DNA from: Palsa-189 sp963803735
GTDB taxonomy: Bacteria; Acidobacteriota; Terriglobia; Acidiferrales; UBA7541
Assembly (NCBI GenBank): GCA_963803735.1
Contig: CAWDNV010000010.1
Location: 124,001-188,000, forward strand
Direction: 5' to 3'
Length of the DNA stretch: 64,000 bases
Part shown: positions 27,046 to 38,336 of the stretch, in pieces
How positions within the stretch are numbered: the stretch's first letter is position 1
How the letters are laid out: each line of letters starts with the position of its first letter
The notes under the pieces: model-generated
What the model saw: the letters and a program-made list of their open reading frames with translations, nothing else
Database searches by the model: none
Told to the model about the DNA's origin: nothing
Program-made: the position numbers and the translations under genes

Positions 27046-27432
27046 ATGGCGAGACCCACAGTTCTTGTTGTCGAACCTGAGCCTGAGCAAGCGCTTTCCA
27101 CTCGCAAGCTTGTGCTGGAAACCGCCAAATTCAACGTTCTCACGGCGCATAGTGGGCGTGAGTTTATTGAACTCGTACATCGATTTCCGAAAGTAGACTG
27201 CACAATCATTCATGGGCAGATCGACGATATTCCGTGCGAAGCCCTGCTAGCAGAAGCCAAGAAAACGAACCCGAAGGTTACGACCGTCTTCTTGACAGCA
27301 CGGCTCGGAGAGAGGTGCAAAGGAGCTGATCACGTCATTTCCAGCCATCACCCCGAGGCGGTGCTGGACCTTCTTCGCAAGCTCTTCGGTGATCCGCGAG
27401 ACCCATCTCCCGACCCGCACCATGCACGTTAA
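27046..27432 (+). CDS. Degenerate receiver-domain protein
   Basis: 128 residues with the beta-alpha repeat of CheY-like receivers: RPTVLVVEPEPEQAL at the start and TTVFLTA in place of beta 4. The acidic pair is partly kept (EPEPE), but the phosphoacceptor strand reads VDCTIIHGQID, with no Asp at the expected place. Probably not phosphorylated on Asp; could be a pseudo-receiver. ATG at 27046 follows an in-frame TTG at 27037. Stand-alone gene. Confidence 0.65.
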   Translation: MARPTVLVVEPEPEQALSTRKLVLETAKFNVLTAHSGREFIELVHRFPKVDCTIIHGQIDDIPCEALLAEAKKTNPKVTTVFLTARLGERCKGADHVISSHHPEAVLDLLRKLFGDPRDPSPDPHHAR

Positions 27433-27615
27433 TCCTGGCTTCATCTTCATCTCGCTAATTTTCGAGCGCCGGATTCAACCCCGGTGAGGGCGCCTCGCGT
27501 GGAGATCGCGCCGGTGTTCCGCAGCGCGGGGCGCTCTTCTGCCTCGTCGTTGCCAGAAGTCAATGAAGGTCCGCCATGCCGCCACAGTCGCGCTCACTCG
27601 CCGCCTTGCGGTCGC

Positions 27616-28509
27616 TCAATAGCCAGTCTCCCTATCGATAGGCTGCCATGTAACCTCTGGCTGTCGGCGGTCAATGAAGCGCGGCCGGTTGAGCAGGATG
27701 TAGGCAAGGCAATCGACCAGGTGCCGCCGCTTTTCCTGCGCCTTCTCAGGCGGGTCTTTGTCGGTGACGTTCCCGCGCCACTCCGAAAACCGGAGATGCT
27801 TGATCTGCCAGATGAGTTCGGCGTTTCCCGCCTCCATGATGGTGAGCCGCGGCTTCATCTTCTTCTCGTTACCAACGGTGAAGCTCGTTGGCTTCAGTGC
27901 CGCGGTGATCAGGTCGAAGCCGCTCAGGTCGCGGTTTTTCTTCGCCGGCCAAAAATAGATTCCAGCCTCCCGGTAGGCATCGAAATAACTGCGCTCCTCG
28001 TCGGCGTTCATGCCCTTGCCGGCTGAATCCATCACACGACGGATACCCCTGCTCCCGCCGAAGAAGTCGCGTTCCACCATCTTCACGGATTCAGCGTAGT
28101 GCTCCTTGACCGTGGCATGGAAATCCGGGCGGACATAGTCTTGAGGCCACCACGCGAATTTCACCACCATCTCGCCCTCGCGATTGACGCAGAGCCACAG
28201 GAAAGCATGAGGCGTTCTCGGGTGCGGATCGCAGGCCATAAAGATCGTCCACATGTTCGGATCGATCTTAAACTCCTCAACCACGTGTATACCCGGATCG
28301 AACTCCGGAAAGACGAGTTGGCCGCTGAGCGCGCCGTAGTCGATCTCGAATTCTTTCTTCCAGCGCGCATCGCTCATACCAGTCCGGGCCTGCTCGTACC
28401 ATCGGCGCCCGGCCTCGGTCGCTGGGTCTTTTTCCGGATCGCTCGAATAGTGCAGGCGAAGCACGTGGAAACCGAGCGACGTTGTGCGGGTTGAAATCCC
28501 CTTCGTCAT
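27616..28509 (-). CDS. Terminase large subunit, nuclease half
   Basis: 297 residues. Looks like the C-terminal RNase H-fold nuclease of phage terminases: FMACDPHPRTPHAFLW gives the first acidic strand, VMDSAGKGMNAD the middle one, and RRHLVDCLAYIL near the end is a typical late motif. The ATG at 28509 overlaps the stop of the ATPase half by ATGA. Together the two have the length of one normal terminase large subunit (about 530 residues), so this is a split gene or one frameshifted gene. Confidence 0.75.
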   Translation of the reverse strand: MTKGISTRTTSLGFHVLRLHYSSDPEKDPATEAGRRWYEQARTGMSDARWKKEFEIDYGALSGQLVFPEFDPGIHVVEEFKIDPNMWTIFMACDPHPRTPHAFLWLCVNREGEMVVKFAWWPQDYVRPDFHATVKEHYAESVKMVERDFFGGSRGIRRVMDSAGKGMNADEERSYFDAYREAGIYFWPAKKNRDLSGFDLITAALKPTSFTVGNEKKMKPRLTIMEAGNAELIWQIKHLRFSEWRGNVTDKDPPEKAQEKRRHLVDCLAYILLNRPRFIDRRQPEVTWQPIDRETGY

Positions 28510-29210
28510 CTCACGCGATCCTCGATAAGTTCCTCGAAGTATCCCGGCTCTGCCGAACTGACGATATCCAGCCGGCCGCCGCCTTTGAGCATGGGCTGTG
28601 CGGCGCCGATGGATTTTTCCAGGTCCACTTGGAAGCCGCCCTCATCGATGAACAGACCCGAACCGGTGTGCTGGCGAATGACATCGCCGCCCTGCGGGAT
28701 GCCCCAGATTTCCGAATAGGGCAGGCCAGCCGTTTCTCCCTGACGGAAAAACCGAATATGGCAATACGAATACTCGGCCAGGCAGGTGCGTTTGAGAAAT
28801 GCCGGTTGATTCTCCCAAATCGTGAAGCAGCGCTGGATCAGCCGGTCGCTGTCTTCCTCCTTCTTCGACTGGAAAAAGTGGAGACGATTGGTGTGGAACT
28901 GCGCGTCGTGGGTGTAAAGCGCGCACAACAGCCACGTGGCCATCATCTGCCGACTCTTTTCATAAAGATTCATCCGATGTTCGAGCCAGAAGCGCACCAT
29001 CACGCGCAGATATTCTTTGTCCGGGAAGGGCTTGGCCGCGAGCGTAGGGTCATGCTCATCACGGGTGCGAGCGTATTCGAAGAGCCAATACTCCGGATCG
29101 CTGACACAGCGGCGCCGCTCTAGCTCTTCCAGGCGGTCGCGTATCTCAAGAAGGCTTTTGCGGCTGAGTCCTTCTAAGGAGTTGGTCGACGGAATCGATA
29201 AGCTGTTCAT
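28506..29210 (-). CDS. Terminase large subunit, ATPase half
   Basis: 234 residues from ATG 29210 (MNSLSIPSTNSLEGLSRK). ATPase elements: EKSRQMMATWLLCALY (Walker A-like, SRQMMATW as in several phage terminases) and SGLFIDEGGF (Walker B with catalytic Glu). It would power DNA translocation into a procapsid. The frame stops right after PGYFEELIEDRVR, where single-chain terminases continue into the nuclease domain. The start overlaps the small-subunit gene. Confidence 0.75.
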   Translation of the reverse strand: MNSLSIPSTNSLEGLSRKSLLEIRDRLEELERRRCVSDPEYWLFEYARTRDEHDPTLAAKPFPDKEYLRVMVRFWLEHRMNLYEKSRQMMATWLLCALYTHDAQFHTNRLHFFQSKKEEDSDRLIQRCFTIWENQPAFLKRTCLAEYSYCHIRFFRQGETAGLPYSEIWGIPQGGDVIRQHTGSGLFIDEGGFQVDLEKSIGAAQPMLKGGGRLDIVSSAEPGYFEELIEDRVR

Positions 29211-29874
29211 CGCTCTCGCTGGTGTGATCGGTAATCCGCACGTCACTTCGTGACCTGGTCCGCTCTTCGTGGATGCCTGTGCCTTTCAATACCTGCAGTG
29301 CTGTGCCAACCTGATCCCGGTCAATTTCCTCCGCGTCAGTGGCCTGTGCGAGCGCCTTCTTGACCACGTTGAGCGCTGTGGGCGCGAGCTGTAAATAGTC
29401 ACGGCGGCACTGTGCCAGCGCCTCTTCGACCTGGCTTTCATCGAGGATGTTATCCACCGTCTCGCGATGGATGTCTAAGTCGCGGGCAATCTGACGTTTT
29501 GAGTCGCCCTGAAGGAGCTTGGCGACCACTGCGTTCTTCACACTCTCAGGCTTGCGTGTTGGCATGTTATGGCTGGTTTCGGATTTCCTATCTCGCGCTG
29601 CCGATGGGACCGGCGCGGTCGGCTTCAATATGCTGGCCAATCCCTGGATTTGCAGCATGAATACCATGGGGCTCCGGCCCGACGTCGCCTCTCTGATGGC
29701 CTTCATCACGCGAGCACAGTCAAAAACATCAGTGACTGAAACTTCAGCAAGACTGATCGTGACATCCTGCTCCTGCCTGAAGAAGACTCGTGATTGCGAA
29801 GACTCCTCGACCAAGGCAAGGGAATGGATCGTCCAAACAGCGAACGGCAACGGCCCTGCGAGGAAAGGGTTCAT
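29146..29874 (-). CDS. Terminase small subunit-like HTH protein with N-terminal extension
   Basis: The C-terminal 139 residues (from Met 29565, MPTRKPESVKNAVV) have a helix-turn-helix KRQIARDLDIHRETVDNIL and an acidic helical tail, as in small terminase subunits that recognise packaging sites, and lie directly before the ATPase gene. The same frame is open up to ATG 29874, which has GGAGG 7 nt upstream, adding about 103 residues of unrelated, probably separate protein. A lost stop or frameshift between the two parts is likely. Confidence 0.6.
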   Translation of the reverse strand: MNPFLAGPLPFAVWTIHSLALVEESSQSRVFFRQEQDVTISLAEVSVTDVFDCARVMKAIREATSGRSPMVFMLQIQGLASILKPTAPVPSAARDRKSETSHNMPTRKPESVKNAVVAKLLQGDSKRQIARDLDIHRETVDNILDESQVEEALAQCRRDYLQLAPTALNVVKKALAQATDAEEIDRDQVGTALQVLKGTGIHEERTRSRSDVRITDHTSESDEQLIDSVDQLLRRTQPQKPS

Positions 29875-29999
29875 TTTAGTACCTCCATCATGGCCGTGTA
29901 AATCGTCTTGAGTTCCGCGGGCCGCACACAATCCGAAGTTTCCCGTTTTATCCGCAGCGCGACTTCGAAAACGGCGGCTTTTTGTTCGTCGAACGTCAT
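29871..29999 (-). CDS. Small hypothetical protein
   Basis: 42 residues (MTFDEQKAAVFEVALRIKRE...). A strong AGGAGG lies 7 nt before ATG 29999 and the stop overlaps ATG 29874, so it is very likely translated. Helical, charged; unknown function. Confidence 0.6.
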   Translation of the reverse strand: MTFDEQKAAVFEVALRIKRETSDCVRPAELKTIYTAMMEVLK

Positions 30000-30151
30000 A
30001 TCGTTCCTCCTGCCAGCCAGAGTAGCAAGAGTTAGCAAAATTCGGTAGCCTTTGGCGAAGTGAATGCCTGCGATTGCCAGCAAGAAATCGCTGACCATGT
30101 GACAATCGAAGAACTATTGATGATATTAAGGGAACCGAGTACGAAGGTAGC

Positions 30152-30268
30152 CTAGATATGCCGCATTCTCAGAAAAAAGATGGCACCTGCGATTCCCACG
30201 ATGAATACGACAATCGCAACTACATCCATGAGATCGAGGTGACGTAGACGTGTTCGCAAGCCGCGCAT
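30152..30268 (-). CDS. Small single-pass membrane protein
   Basis: 38 residues from ATG 30268, or 25 from the second Met: an Arg-rich start, then MDVVAIVVFIVGIAGAIFF, a clean membrane helix, and the basic end LRMRHI. No clear ribosome-binding site. The clean helix and positive flanks argue for a real microprotein. Confidence 0.45.
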   Translation of the reverse strand: MRGLRTRLRHLDLMDVVAIVVFIVGIAGAIFFLRMRHI

Positions 30269-30489
30269 GGGCGAGATTCGCACTGCTGATGAGCCTTGTG
30301 GGGACTGTATTGTTGTTTCCTCGTTTCAAGCAACACTTCCAACGTGCGGATCATAACTTCACCGCAGGCCTGACCACAATTTGTGTCGATAAAATTGCTC
30401 TCTTCACGCGATTGGACTGAGTTGGGATGGCTGTTTAGAACTAGCGCCGTGTGCCCTGACTTCGGGAGCAGGCTCGGCTTGCCGCCGTA

Positions 30490-30669
30490 ATGATCATCGA
30501 AAAGCCGCTCTTTGTTACCATCGGATTCGGGCTAACCACTTTGGGATTCCTCTTGCAATTTCTATCTATTCCCAGCCCCAGAACGATAGCCCAAATGCGT
30601 AAAGAACTAAGAGATCTGGAAAAGGCTCGTAAATTGCGCGAAAAGATGGCCCAGCATCGCGAATCTTGA
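30490..30669 (+). CDS. Small membrane-anchored protein
   Basis: 59 residues on the + strand: an N-terminal membrane helix (LFVTIGFGLTTLGFLLQFL) followed by a charged coiled-coil-like tail (AQMRKELRDLEKARKLREKM). No good ribosome-binding site seen. It is the only rightward gene inside the leftward phage block. Confidence 0.45.
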   Translation: MIIEKPLFVTIGFGLTTLGFLLQFLSIPSPRTIAQMRKELRDLEKARKLREKMAQHRES

Positions 30670-30744
30670 CCTCTTGCCGTCAGCACGTCAACCGTACCCA
30701 AGGGATAGAAGCACCCTGTACCATACCCTTCCAAACTTACTGAA

Positions 30745-33700
30745 TCACCGGCCTGGCGGCTCCATCGGGACACCCGCCTCCTGGCGTCCCAGCCGCCGAT
30801 CCACAACTCGCGTAATCATCTGGTCGCGCGCAGCGTCGTCGACCTCGCGAATCCCTTCTTCCACTTCCTTGATTTTTTGCTCGTCACTCAAGCTGGTGTA
30901 GTCCTGACTGCTGAACATACGCCCGAGCAACATCCGAATCAGGGATCCGCGCATGCGTTGGTACTCGCTTCGTTCATCGCGAGACATGGGCACACGCAAA
31001 CTGCCGATGGTGAGGAAGCGGCTGGCGTAGCCCGGATATTTCAACCCTTGGTCGTTCAATCGCGCGAGCTCCGCGTCTACGTTGCTCTCAGGCTTATCCT
31101 CCGGCATGGGCGCGGGGAGAAAAGCGCCTGCACCGGTTCCGCCGCGGCGCTCGATGGGTCGGCCGAGCACGTCCAAACGAGCAGGGACGTTGCGGCTCAG
31201 TACCGGGAGTCCGGACTGGATCCGCTCGTAGATTCCTTCCGGTTCGCGAATGTCCGGGTCGAGGGCTTCGGCAAAGGTGCGGTCAAAACCGGAGAACGGA
31301 ACAAAGCCGCCAGCAATCTCGGAAACCCACTGCGCGCCGTACCTTGAGGGATTACTGATCGCCTCGTCTAAGTTCTGCAAGCCACGGAAGAACGTCTGGT
31401 CCGTGATGGCGTTGCCGAGCGCAGCCGCTACCTGCCCGACCTGCTCCCATCCTGGCGCGACGTTCTTTTCCTTGAAAGCGTCGTACCAGCCCGCTACTGC
31501 GCCAGCCATCAGCGCGATCGGTCCCCATCCCGCCGTGTAGCGCACCCAATGCCCGCCAACCTTGATGCTGAAGGCCTGCTTGCCCGCTGCGAAGAATGCA
31601 TCTCGATCTTTCTGGGACTTCGGCGCCGCTCCGGTCATGTTGCCCTGCGAGGCCCAATACGCGAGCGCGGACATGATCAGCGAGCCGACCAACGCCTGAG
31701 CGACTACGTTCGACGCCTCGGGGCTTTCCCTGGTCTCTTCGCGCAACAGGCGAGCCGCTCCTAGCGGTGAATACCGGAAGGCATTCTTCGCGATGTTATA
31801 GCCCACGGTAGCGAACGGCACCACGAAACGCATCGGCGAGAGTCCGCCAACCACCGGCACGTCCTCGGGAACTTTCAGGAACCGCTCGCGGAAATTGAGT
31901 AGGCTGCGCAACGTAGCATCCGGCTTTTCTACCAGCGCTAACGTCCGCGCTTCATCCCATGCGTGGGAAACCATTTCGTCAGTGGGGCTCTCAAGCAACT
32001 CTGCGGCCCGGGCCCCGGCCTCACGGCCCGTCAGTCCTTCTTGAAGGGCCTGGCGCATCGCTTCCCCGGCCAGTGCCGATTTGTAGTGCATGGTCTTGAA
32101 CATGGCTGTGGCGCCGCCGAGCAAGCGCGTGGGCCAGTTCGTTGCCAACCCGCCCGGCAACTCGTAGCGGTAGGGCAGGTCTAACTCTTCGGCGTCTTGC
32201 ATGTCGAACCCATTCCAGAGCATGAAAGCGCCGGCCCTGAGTCCTTCCGGTATCGCTCCCATGTAAGCGCCGGTCTGAGCAATGGCATCGCGCAAGAAGA
32301 ATGCCCGCGAGCGCCGCTGGAGGCGAGCGACGAGCGGATCAACGCTCGCGCGCACAAACCGATGGGGCACGCTCAGCGCAGCCATCGAAGCGTCCCCGAG
32401 AAACTTCCTTGCGACCGTGTGCGGTGACGACAAGATGTTGTTCACCCAATACGCCACGATCTTGTTCGGCGTGGTGAATCGGGTATGGTCGCGGAGGAAC
32501 TTGTAGTAGCCGATCCGGTCGTCCTCGGGGATCTGCAGCAGCTTATCGCGTTCCTTCTCGGCCAGCTCGCGACCGCCCAGCGCGTCGATCACGCGCTCGT
32601 AGTCACTACGGCTCTTCGAACGAAACGCTTCGGCGATCGTCCGTTGGATTCTCAGCGCGCGGCCCGATTCGGCCTTGGCCCCTGAGACCGCTGCTTGAAT
32701 GGCCACGTACTCGTTGTGCAGTTGCTGAGCGCGGAGAAGGTTTTCGGTGCTATTGCTCTTTTGCGCTGCGCGCTGCGCGTTACGGACCTCTTCCCCTTTG
32801 TCGAGCATGATGCCCACAGCGGTTTGCATCTCGGCCTCGTTCAGTGCCGTGCCCTTCGGAAGCTTCGCCAGCTTTTCAGGATCGAGCCCCACGTCCTCCA
32901 TGCGCTGCTTCAATTCTTTGTCGGAGAGCTTTCCCCGGCGCTGCGCTGCGATTCTTGCGGCGTGCTGTTTGGCCGTCTGCCGAATGAGGTTCAACACATC
33001 TTCCGAGGTGTTGAGTTTGTCGAGCCGGATATTCGCCGCACGCTCTGCCACTCCCGTTTGCAAGTCACGCATTTCCTCGAGGTACGGCGGGACGCGCCCC
33101 GCTTCTTCGGCTTGTTCTTCCGGGGCAGCTCCCTCCGAAGGCTGCGAGCGCATCCGTTTCACGAGCCGCGCGATTTTGTTGTAGATACCCTGCAGACCGA
33201 GGAAGCTCATCGTTAAATCGTCAGGCGGCTCTTTGTCGTCGCTTGGGTCTTCCGGTCCCTCGTCCTCGGCCTTGTCGATGCCGAGGTCCTTGTTCAGAGC
33301 GTTGAGTTTGCCTGTGAGTTCGTTCAGCTTCTTTTGCTGCGGGAACGGCTTGCCGGCCTCCTTCTTGCGGTCGGCCAATTCTTTTTGGAACTTAGTGGCC
33401 TGTTCCTGCTGGTTCTCCAGCTTCGATTCCAGCGTGCGAATCGCTCCTTCGACGCTCTGCATGGTGCCGGTAGGACTCGGCTCGCGATCGGAAACGCCCA
33501 TGTTGAACGGGTAGGCCATGTTGCCTTGCACGTGGCCTGTTCTGTCGCCACGAATGGTGATCCTGAAACCCGCGTATTCACCAACGCTGCGGCCGCCGTC
33601 CTGGCCCTCGAATTTCAACATCTCGTCGTTGAGCGCCGTTCCGGCGTCCTTCCGATCCGAGAAGTGTTTTTTCCCGATGGTGATGCCGAACTTTTCAAGC

Positions 33701-36700
33701 TTCTTCTCGTCCCGAGTCTGGATGTCCTGCTCGATCGCGGCGGCCCGTTCACGGTACCCCTCGATCTGTTCCGGCAGACGCGCGAGACGCGCCTTGTTAT
33801 CGAATTGCTGGTCGTAGTGCGCCTTGGCCAAAGATTCGAGGCGTTGAATCTCACTCTCGGTTTCCATCTTTTCGAAAATGCGCTGGTCGCCGCTGGCAAT
33901 GGCCTGTATTTCTTCGAAGTTCAGAGTCGGAGCGCCAATGTCTTCCATCTGGCGCACCGTCGGATCGCCCTTGAGAAACTTCTTGATGAAGTCCGACTTG
34001 CGTTTCAGCAGGTCCCAAATGTAGGCGTCGAAGCTCTTCTCCGTGACCATCGGCGTAACTTCGACGGGCACGCCCATTTCCAGGTGCATATTCCCCTGCC
34101 GAATGGCCCGGCCGTTGCGCTGCTCAATTCCATCAGGGCGCCAGGGCGCGTCGATGTGGATCAGCTTGCCGAGCCTCTTCTGTACGTTGACGCCGACGCC
34201 GAGAACCTCGGTCGAGCCCAGAAGGATGGCGACCTTGCCATCGTTCACATCTTTGAAAAGGCTTAGCTTCTTAGACGAAGTGTTGAAGTCCTGGATGAAC
34301 TGAATCTCCTCGCGCGGCACACCCATGGAAACAAGCTTGTTCCGAATTTCCTTGTAGGCGTCGAACCCGCCGGCGCCTTCACGCAAATCGAGCATGAGAA
34401 GCTGAGTCGTCTTCGTGTCCCGCGTGGCGTGGTACTTCTCGGCTGCAATCCGCGCGGCCTGATTGAGCTTGCTGTCCGGATCGTCTGCCGCATCGGCATC
34501 GACCATGCGCATATCGATTGCTGCTTTGCGGCCATCGTTGGTAATGACGAGCATGTTGTCGCCGCCTGGCTCCGGTGGATGTCCGCGCACCTCCTTTGCG
34601 CGTTCAACGAGGTCCTGGATGTAATCGAGCAGGGCCCCCGATGGCTGAACCACGTGGGGAACCATTTTCCCTTCGGCCATCTTGGGACGTGGCAGGCCAA
34701 CATCTTCGGCAAACTTCACGTCAGCGGTCCTACGGAACAGGGCGGAAGCCTCGGCTACGTTATTGAACTGCGAGAACCGCGTCATCATGCGGAGCTTGCT
34801 GGGGTTCTCCGGGAATCCTTCGGCCTTGGTGACGGACTGCCCAAAGTTCGCGGCCCAGGAATCGAAGTGCTGCATGCCCATCTCTTTGAGCATGCCTTCA
34901 TCGAGGAACTTGGCGAGAATCCACGCTTCGGCCACAGTGTTGGTGATCGGCGTTCCGGTCGCGAACACTACGCCGTTGCCGTTATTCACGCGCGTGATGT
35001 ACTTCGCTTTCATGTAAGTGTCCATAGCGCGCTTTGATTTCGTGCGCGGCACGCCGCGAACCCGGCCCATCTTGGTTTGGAACCACAGGCTTTTCATCCG
35101 GTGGGCCTCATCGACCAAGAGCCCGTCAACCCCAAGTTCTTCGAAAGCGATGGTCTGGTCTTTTTTCTCCCGGTCGGCCAGCTCGTCGAGGTCGTTTTCG
35201 ATGTCTGCGATCTGATTCTCTATTTCTTTTACTGTCCGGTAGTCACCACCCTCATCCTTCACTTCGGCAAGCTGCTGGCGAGCTGCGGCCAATTCCTCGC
35301 CCATGAATTCTTTGTAGAGTGCGGAACCCACAGGCAAGCGCGAGAACTGCGAATCCCCGATGATCACGGAATCCCAATCGCCTGTAGCGATGCGCGACTG
35401 GAACTCCTTGCGGTTGTCCTTCTCGAACGAATCCGCTTCCGCTGCGAGCACATTGGCCGCGGGGTACAGCTTCAAGAAGTCCTGTCGGCTCTGCTCTACG
35501 AGGTTAGTGGGCACGACGATCATGGGCTTCTTCTTCAGGCCCAACCGGCGCCACTCCATAGCGATGCCATGCAGGATGAACGTTTTCCCGAGACCGACTT
35601 CGTGCGCGAGCAAAAGGTTGTTCTTCCCTGAAACGCCGCGCCAGATGGCGTCCTTTTGCCATGGCCGCAAAGTAATTCCGGCAGAAGAGCCGGGCAGCGT
35701 CAGATGCGAGCCGTCCGGCTTCCACTCGACTTCTGAGTTGAATTTCTCGTTGTAGCTCTGCGCCATCGCATCGGCGTGCGGAGAATCCTCGAAGATCCAG
35801 CGGTGAAATTCGTCGTTGAGCTGGCTCAGTTTTTCCTTGGCCGCTTCTGTCTCCGGCAGGTTGATGGACTTCTTGCCGCTCGCATCGGCATCCCACACCA
35901 CGGGAACACGCTGGTTCAATCCGTCTTCGATGATGTCGAGCGGGCTGCGGCGCTTGGTGCCCCACTTCAACTGTGAGTCCGTCGAAGGTGCGAAACCGTG
36001 CCCGCTTAACGTCCATAAGCCCTTCGACTCGATGTGCCCGACTTTGATTCGCTCAGGGAATGGCGCATCGAGAACGTGAGCGATGAAGTCCCGCACCACG
36101 TCTCGCGGAATCCACGACGCTCCCAGGCGCACGGAAATCTGGCTGGGTGGTAAGTCCTCGGGGATAACCGCGCGCAGAGCTTCCACGTTAGGCTTGAATT
36201 CCTCGTTGGTTCTGGCGGCCTCCGATGCTTCCGCGAGCTTCTTGCGCACGTTGCCGGAAAGGTAGACATCGGCCGGCTCCCAGTGACCGTCGGGAGAATG
36301 GAATGCCAGGCCATCGCTCTTCAGATCGGCTTCAATTTCCTCGACGCTCTTTCCGGTAAGGTCCGCCATGCGATTGAAGTCGAGGCGCCCTTTCTCTGCG
36401 AGCGACACCAGCATGGCGTCCTTGGGCGTATCGGCGCGCTCGATCGTGCGAACCGGGGAGATGACGCGCTTGTTGAAGATGTCGGCTTTGGTCGCCGTCC
36501 TAGTCTTCTTGTCGTAGTTCTCCAAGGAAAGCAGGAGCGGTCTATCCGGGTCCAAGTGCATGGCCTTTTCATTCCGCAGTGAATGGATGAGACCGTTTTT
36601 CTTAGTGAATCGGTCGTAGTTGGCGTTGAGGCGACGGCGTAAATCGTCCAGTTGCGTTTGCGAAAGGTCTCTAGCTTCCGCTTGCAGCAACTCGCGAGCA

Positions 36701-38336
36701 GTGTCGCGCAGGCCGAGCATTTCCTTAAGCGCCGATACCGTGCTCTTCGGGTAGTCGGGCATTTCTTCCATAGCGTTGCCCACGCGCCGGAAGACCTTTC
36801 CGCTTTTGATGGCCAGGCCGTACTCCTTCGTCTCCCTGAAATCTGGAATGCTATCTGCGGTCGCTTCGTCCGTGGCGCTTTCAGGCACTGCTCGCGGCTT
36901 CAGCGCGTTCTCTGGAAGTTTGCCGATGGCCTTCTGAAGCTCAGCCGACAAATCCTGTCCAGTTCGAGGAATCAATGCCGGTTCGCTCGCGGCGCGCATG
37001 GTGCCGGCGAGCTCCATATCGCCAAGCATCATGTCGGGGTGTTCCGCGAAGTATTCGTTGATCTTGAGTTTGCTGCCCTTGGGGCTGGTGATTTCTTTGA
37101 GCGAAGAGAATGGTTTCCCGCCCATCGGTTCATCGGGCTCACGCTTGCGGAAAAACAAAACGTCCGTGGTTACTTCGGTTCTCGCGTTCCCCTTGAATGC
37201 CGTGTTGGGCAGCCGAATGGCGCCGAGAAGGTCGGCGCGGTCGCGGATCAATTTCTTTGCAGCGGGATCAATTGCGTCCAGGGTGTGATGCGAAGTGATG
37301 AGCGCGGCGATCCCGCCAGGGCGCAGTTTGTCGAGACTTTTAACGATGAAATAGTTGTGGATGCTCAGACGGTCCTTGTACGCCGGGTCGTACATCTTCG
37401 CCGCACCGAAGGGCACGTTGCCCACGACCACATCGAAGCTATTGTTCGGTGCCTTGAAGTCTGCGAAGTCCTGCACGCGAACGTCCGCGCTCTGGTAGAG
37501 CTGCTGCATGATGCGGCCCGATACCGGATCGAGTTCTACGGCGGTCTTGCAAGTGTTCGCGGAAAGTTCCGGAGGCATCAGGCCGAGGAATCCGCCAATG
37601 CCAGCGCCAGGCTCAAGCATCTTGCCCTCGGTGAACCCCATGCGCTGTAGAGCATCCCAAATGGCACTGACAACCGGCGCGCTGGTGTAATGCGCGTTTG
37701 TCGTCGACGCGCGGGCGCGATTGTATTCATCGGGCGTCAGTAGGGACTTGATCTCCTGATACTGGTCAGCCCACTGCTTGCCGCCCTGAGTGCGTTCGTT
37801 GAAGAGTTGATTGGGCGCGATCCCGCCCCAGCCAACATACTTGACGAGGGTTTGCTGCTCTTCTGGTGTGGCGAGACGGCCTTCGAGTTCTAGCTGCTTG
37901 AGGAGCCGGATGGCGGCGACATTGGCACCGTACTTTGTTCGCTCTCCGCCGCTTCCGATGGCGTCTGCTTCGGTGATGCGGTAGTCGTTTTGCGGCCGGT
38001 TTCCGGTGGTGAGCTGCCCGGGTTTTGGCCCAGGATCGGTTCGTCCTCCTCGGTCGGAAGGAACAGATACCTCTCCCTCACCGCTTCCCACGCCCCGTCG
38101 TGCGGATAACCCTGATTCACCATACTCATCAGGTCGTAGTCGGTCTGCTCCGCTGCCTTCACCGCCCTCTGATGCAGCAGGCCGCTCTTCTCCAGCTCCG
38201 CGTACATCTTCGGGCGGAATTGCTTCCAGTGGTCCTTCGCCTGCTTCACCCACGGACTGTGTTCGAAGATCGGATCGCGCTGGGCTTTCTCGTTCGGACT
38301 CATCGGCCTGTACCTCTTCTGCGGGAAGTCTAGCAC
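30745..38336 (-). CDS. Giant phage polyvalent protein: adenine methylase + SNF2 helicase + C-terminal domains
   Basis: About 2,530 residues. In order: a short N-terminal region (YAELEKSGLLHQRA...); a class I methyltransferase with MLEPGAGIGGFLG and GNVPFG in place of NPPF (about 250-330); a superfamily 2 SNF2-like helicase with HEVGLGKT and VDEAHRMKS (about 920-1095) and a second helicase domain ending HIDAPWRPDGIEQRNGRAIRQG; coiled coils; and a C-terminal region with two hydrophobic stretches, like domains linked to head-packed polyvalent proteins. The architecture recalls DarB-like antirestriction and ICE methylase-helicase proteins. The N-terminus changes frame at CCCGGG (38017-38022); GTG 38336 or ATG 38303 is the likely start. 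Ends EAGVPMEPPGR. Confidence 0.85.

Noticed and set aside
34429..35037. Long rightward frames opposite the polyvalent protein (also 33334-34266 and 36652-37650)
   Set aside because: They are antisense to a continuous methylase-helicase frame with clear motifs; composition is that of shadow frames.
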